NCBI RefSeq assembly: GCF_910591885.1
Contig: NC_063274.1
Location: forward strand, 10,273,725-10,337,724
Origin: Bombus terrestris
Taxonomy: Eukaryota > Arthropoda > Insecta > Hymenoptera > Apidae
Reading direction: 5' to 3'
DNA: 64,000 nucleotides
Made by a program: the position numbers and the translations under genes
The notes under the pieces: model-generated
The model's input: only the letters and a program-made list of their open reading frames with translations
Database searches by the model: none
Told to the model about the DNA's origin: nothing
In this document: positions 62,201 through 64,000 of the stretch, in pieces
Layout: the number at the start of each line of letters is the position of its first letter
Position numbering within the stretch: the stretch's first letter is position 1

Positions 62201-62744
62201 AAAAAACACGAAATATTCCTCTGTTCGTGACCACGGAGATCTCCACGTTGGAAACCAGGTGATTCTTTCCCTCTTTGGATAATCGTTCGTAATAAAAGTC
62301 ACGCGATTGCTTGCAAACTACTCGTATCAGCTTTAGTTTAATTAACTAACCTCGTGTTTCCTGCGTTTACTTATAATTAAGTATAGAATTTTTCGTGTTC
62401 TTTCTCTTTGTTTGGTTTTTCCTCTCTTCGATTCCCCAGGAAACAACGACTTATACGTAAATTTAATCGCGTATCACGTGAGCGAGATAGAGATTGCACG
62501 TGAACGAGACGAAAAAACGCGATTGCGAAACATCGGAATGCGCGATTGCGTTTCCTCGCGGAGGCGCGTTCGAAAGGACAGAAATTATAGGGCAATTTCG
62601 CGGCAGAGCCTACGTTTCTCATGGCGCCGCCGGATTCCTTTGTAATTTCGAGCGCGCACTTTGTCCGCCGCTTTCGACAATCGTCGTTTTCAGTCGAGTT
62701 TACGACGAACGTTTTTAAAACCTGTATGTGTATGTACGTGATAC
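59236..62744. other. Gene-free stretch with unplaced open frames and one strong acceptor
   Basis: CpG-rich at 60000-60700 and 61900-62700, AT-rich elsewhere. Two frames with true ATGs occur: 96 codons on the plus strand at 60024-60314 and 135 codons on the minus strand at 60486-60893. Neither is recognised, and the second joins an AT-rich half to a CpG-rich half. A very strong plus-strand acceptor (long TC tract then GATTCCCCAG) ends at 62439. One phase is open for about 68 codons behind it, with only a weak donor, CAC|GTGAGC, at about 62478. Confidence 0.45.
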
Positions 62745-62762
62745 AGAGAGAGAGAGAGAGAG
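62745..62762. repeat. (AG)9 microsatellite
   Basis: Nine AG units followed by AAAGG. Confidence 0.95.
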
Positions 62763-64000
62763 AAAGGAAGACGAAGTAAATGTTGTTGCAGTTTGGGTCG
62801 ATGTGAAATTTGGTAAAAGTAAATTATGTAAAATGTTCATATTGTAAATTCTTACTTTGATTAATTTTCTTAACACTAATTATTAGATGTTATCTACTAT
62901 CCTCGTTCATTTTTTGTTTTATTTATTTCTAAAAGATATTAGCAGCCTGTCATTTATACTTTTTGGTAATTTTTTAAATACCGAAGCATTTAAACCATTT
63001 AATTACGTGTTAAAACTTTCAACTTTGAAAATGAATATATCCCATTTCGGTAAGGCTAGACTCTTTAAAAATTGAATCGTGTATGAATAACATAGTACAT
63101 AATGTATCATCAAAATTTCAAAGAAATTGTAAGAAAGTCGACCCACGCTACAAATACTTTAAACTCTATCTGCATTTATTTTTGTTTGAAGTTATTTCTA
63201 GGTATATATTAATTGCGCGTATCAGTAAATGAATTAGAATATAAAATAGCGGGTTGTGTTATACGAGTAGAAATGGAGATTATATTTAAAATATTACGAG
63301 ATGAATTGAAGAAAATGGTTAATACGCTACTAGTCGTGTTTGCATAAATGTATCTGACCATTTCATCTTTTTATCACTCTAAGTAGTTGCACGGCAATTA
63401 ATTTCAACACATACGTATAACATACCGCTCCGTTAATGGTAAATGTGATGTTGGTTGTTATCAGATTACGAACACAGCGTGTAGGGTATATCGCATGCAC
63501 TTCTATCCACCCTTTTTACCTTTCATTTATTAATTCAGTATGATATCATTTTCCATTTCGCATCTAATATTATTAACGTACAACTAAGAAACATTTTATA
63601 ACATCTAACCTGGTAAAGAACAAATATTGAAACGTTAAATGCTACATGTAAAATTAAAAATCTAAAACTCATGGATTCTTAGGAATATGGATTTAGGAAT
63701 TCGTCAAAAAATGTCCTTCCTCCTTTTGTTGTACGTTTAGAATTTACAGACTTGGCTGTATATACCAACCTCTTATCGCAATAATTGGATACGAGAAACG
63801 TAAAAAGGGCGTTTCTATAGAAATGTTCTTTCTCCCATTTAACGGCTTGTTAATTATGACCTGTTCCTTTTGAAGTAAAACATGGAGCATCTTACATTTG
63901 TAATTGGAAAGGTACAGTCAAAGTTATTAGATCTTTCATATGTATATATATATATATTTGCATAAACAATGTTAAAAGAATTCTTGTAATTCTTTGTTAC
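62763..64000. other. AT-rich gene-free stretch to window end
   Basis: AT-rich throughout, with no splice-flanked frame. A short ATG-initiated frame of 62 codons at 62887 is AT-driven and unrecognised. A (TA)n microsatellite lies at 63942-63957. Confidence 0.5.
63942..63957. repeat. (TA)n microsatellite
   Basis: About eight TA units after CATATG, near the right edge of the window. Confidence 0.9.

Overview
This window is eukaryotic nuclear DNA with no compact gene structure. It looks like intronic or intergenic sequence from an insect, most likely a hymenopteran and probably a bee. The reasons are the AT-rich base composition with abundant, undepleted CpG (many CGAA, TTCG, CGCG and TCGA words), sharp alternation between AT-rich stretches and CpG-rich blocks of roughly 0.3 to 1 kb, many short microsatellites, and small degenerate DNA transposons. 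Those include a mariner-type element with TTAGGTTGTCC ends and elements ending in CAGGGTGTC. The species cannot be fixed from the sequence alone.

No complete protein-coding gene, rRNA, convincing tRNA or CRISPR array was recognised. Open frames of 60 to 160 codons are frequent on both strands, mostly in CpG-rich or low-complexity DNA. They often lack a true ATG, overlap each other antisense, and resemble no family I know, so most are treated as chance. The few entries called here rest on splice signals or transposon structure.

The best coding candidate is a 66-nt, frame-preserving plus-strand exon at 18739-18804. It has a CTAAT branch point, a nearly pure pyrimidine tract, and an acceptor fused directly to GTAAG, so it also reads as a recursive-splicing (ratchet) site. 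It ends at ATG|GTGAGT and is open in one frame only. A possible upstream noncoding exon on the same strand ends at 16673 (GAC|GTAAGT), just after a 9-bp hairpin. Together they suggest that part of the window is a long plus-strand intron. On the minus strand, weaker exon candidates lie at 1964-2367, 5338-5473 and 47414-47442. A 109-codon ATG-initiated frame at 47052-47381 sits just downstream of a strong acceptor.

Mobile DNA consists of short non-autonomous relics: a decayed CAGGGTGTC-family copy (9737-9853), a single end (about 20715-20730), a mariner-type MITE (32075-32284), a ~350-bp element with 13-bp perfect inverted ends (35312-35662), a Tc1-like end facing a 48-codon transposase N-terminal stub beginning MVRRK (48658-48849), and isolated Tc1- or mariner-like ends (34403, 46824, 54234). 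Simple repeats are scattered throughout. The most striking is a three-part array at 24323-24549. Several diverged short tandem duplications (6941, 18427, 25982, 38014) are also recorded.
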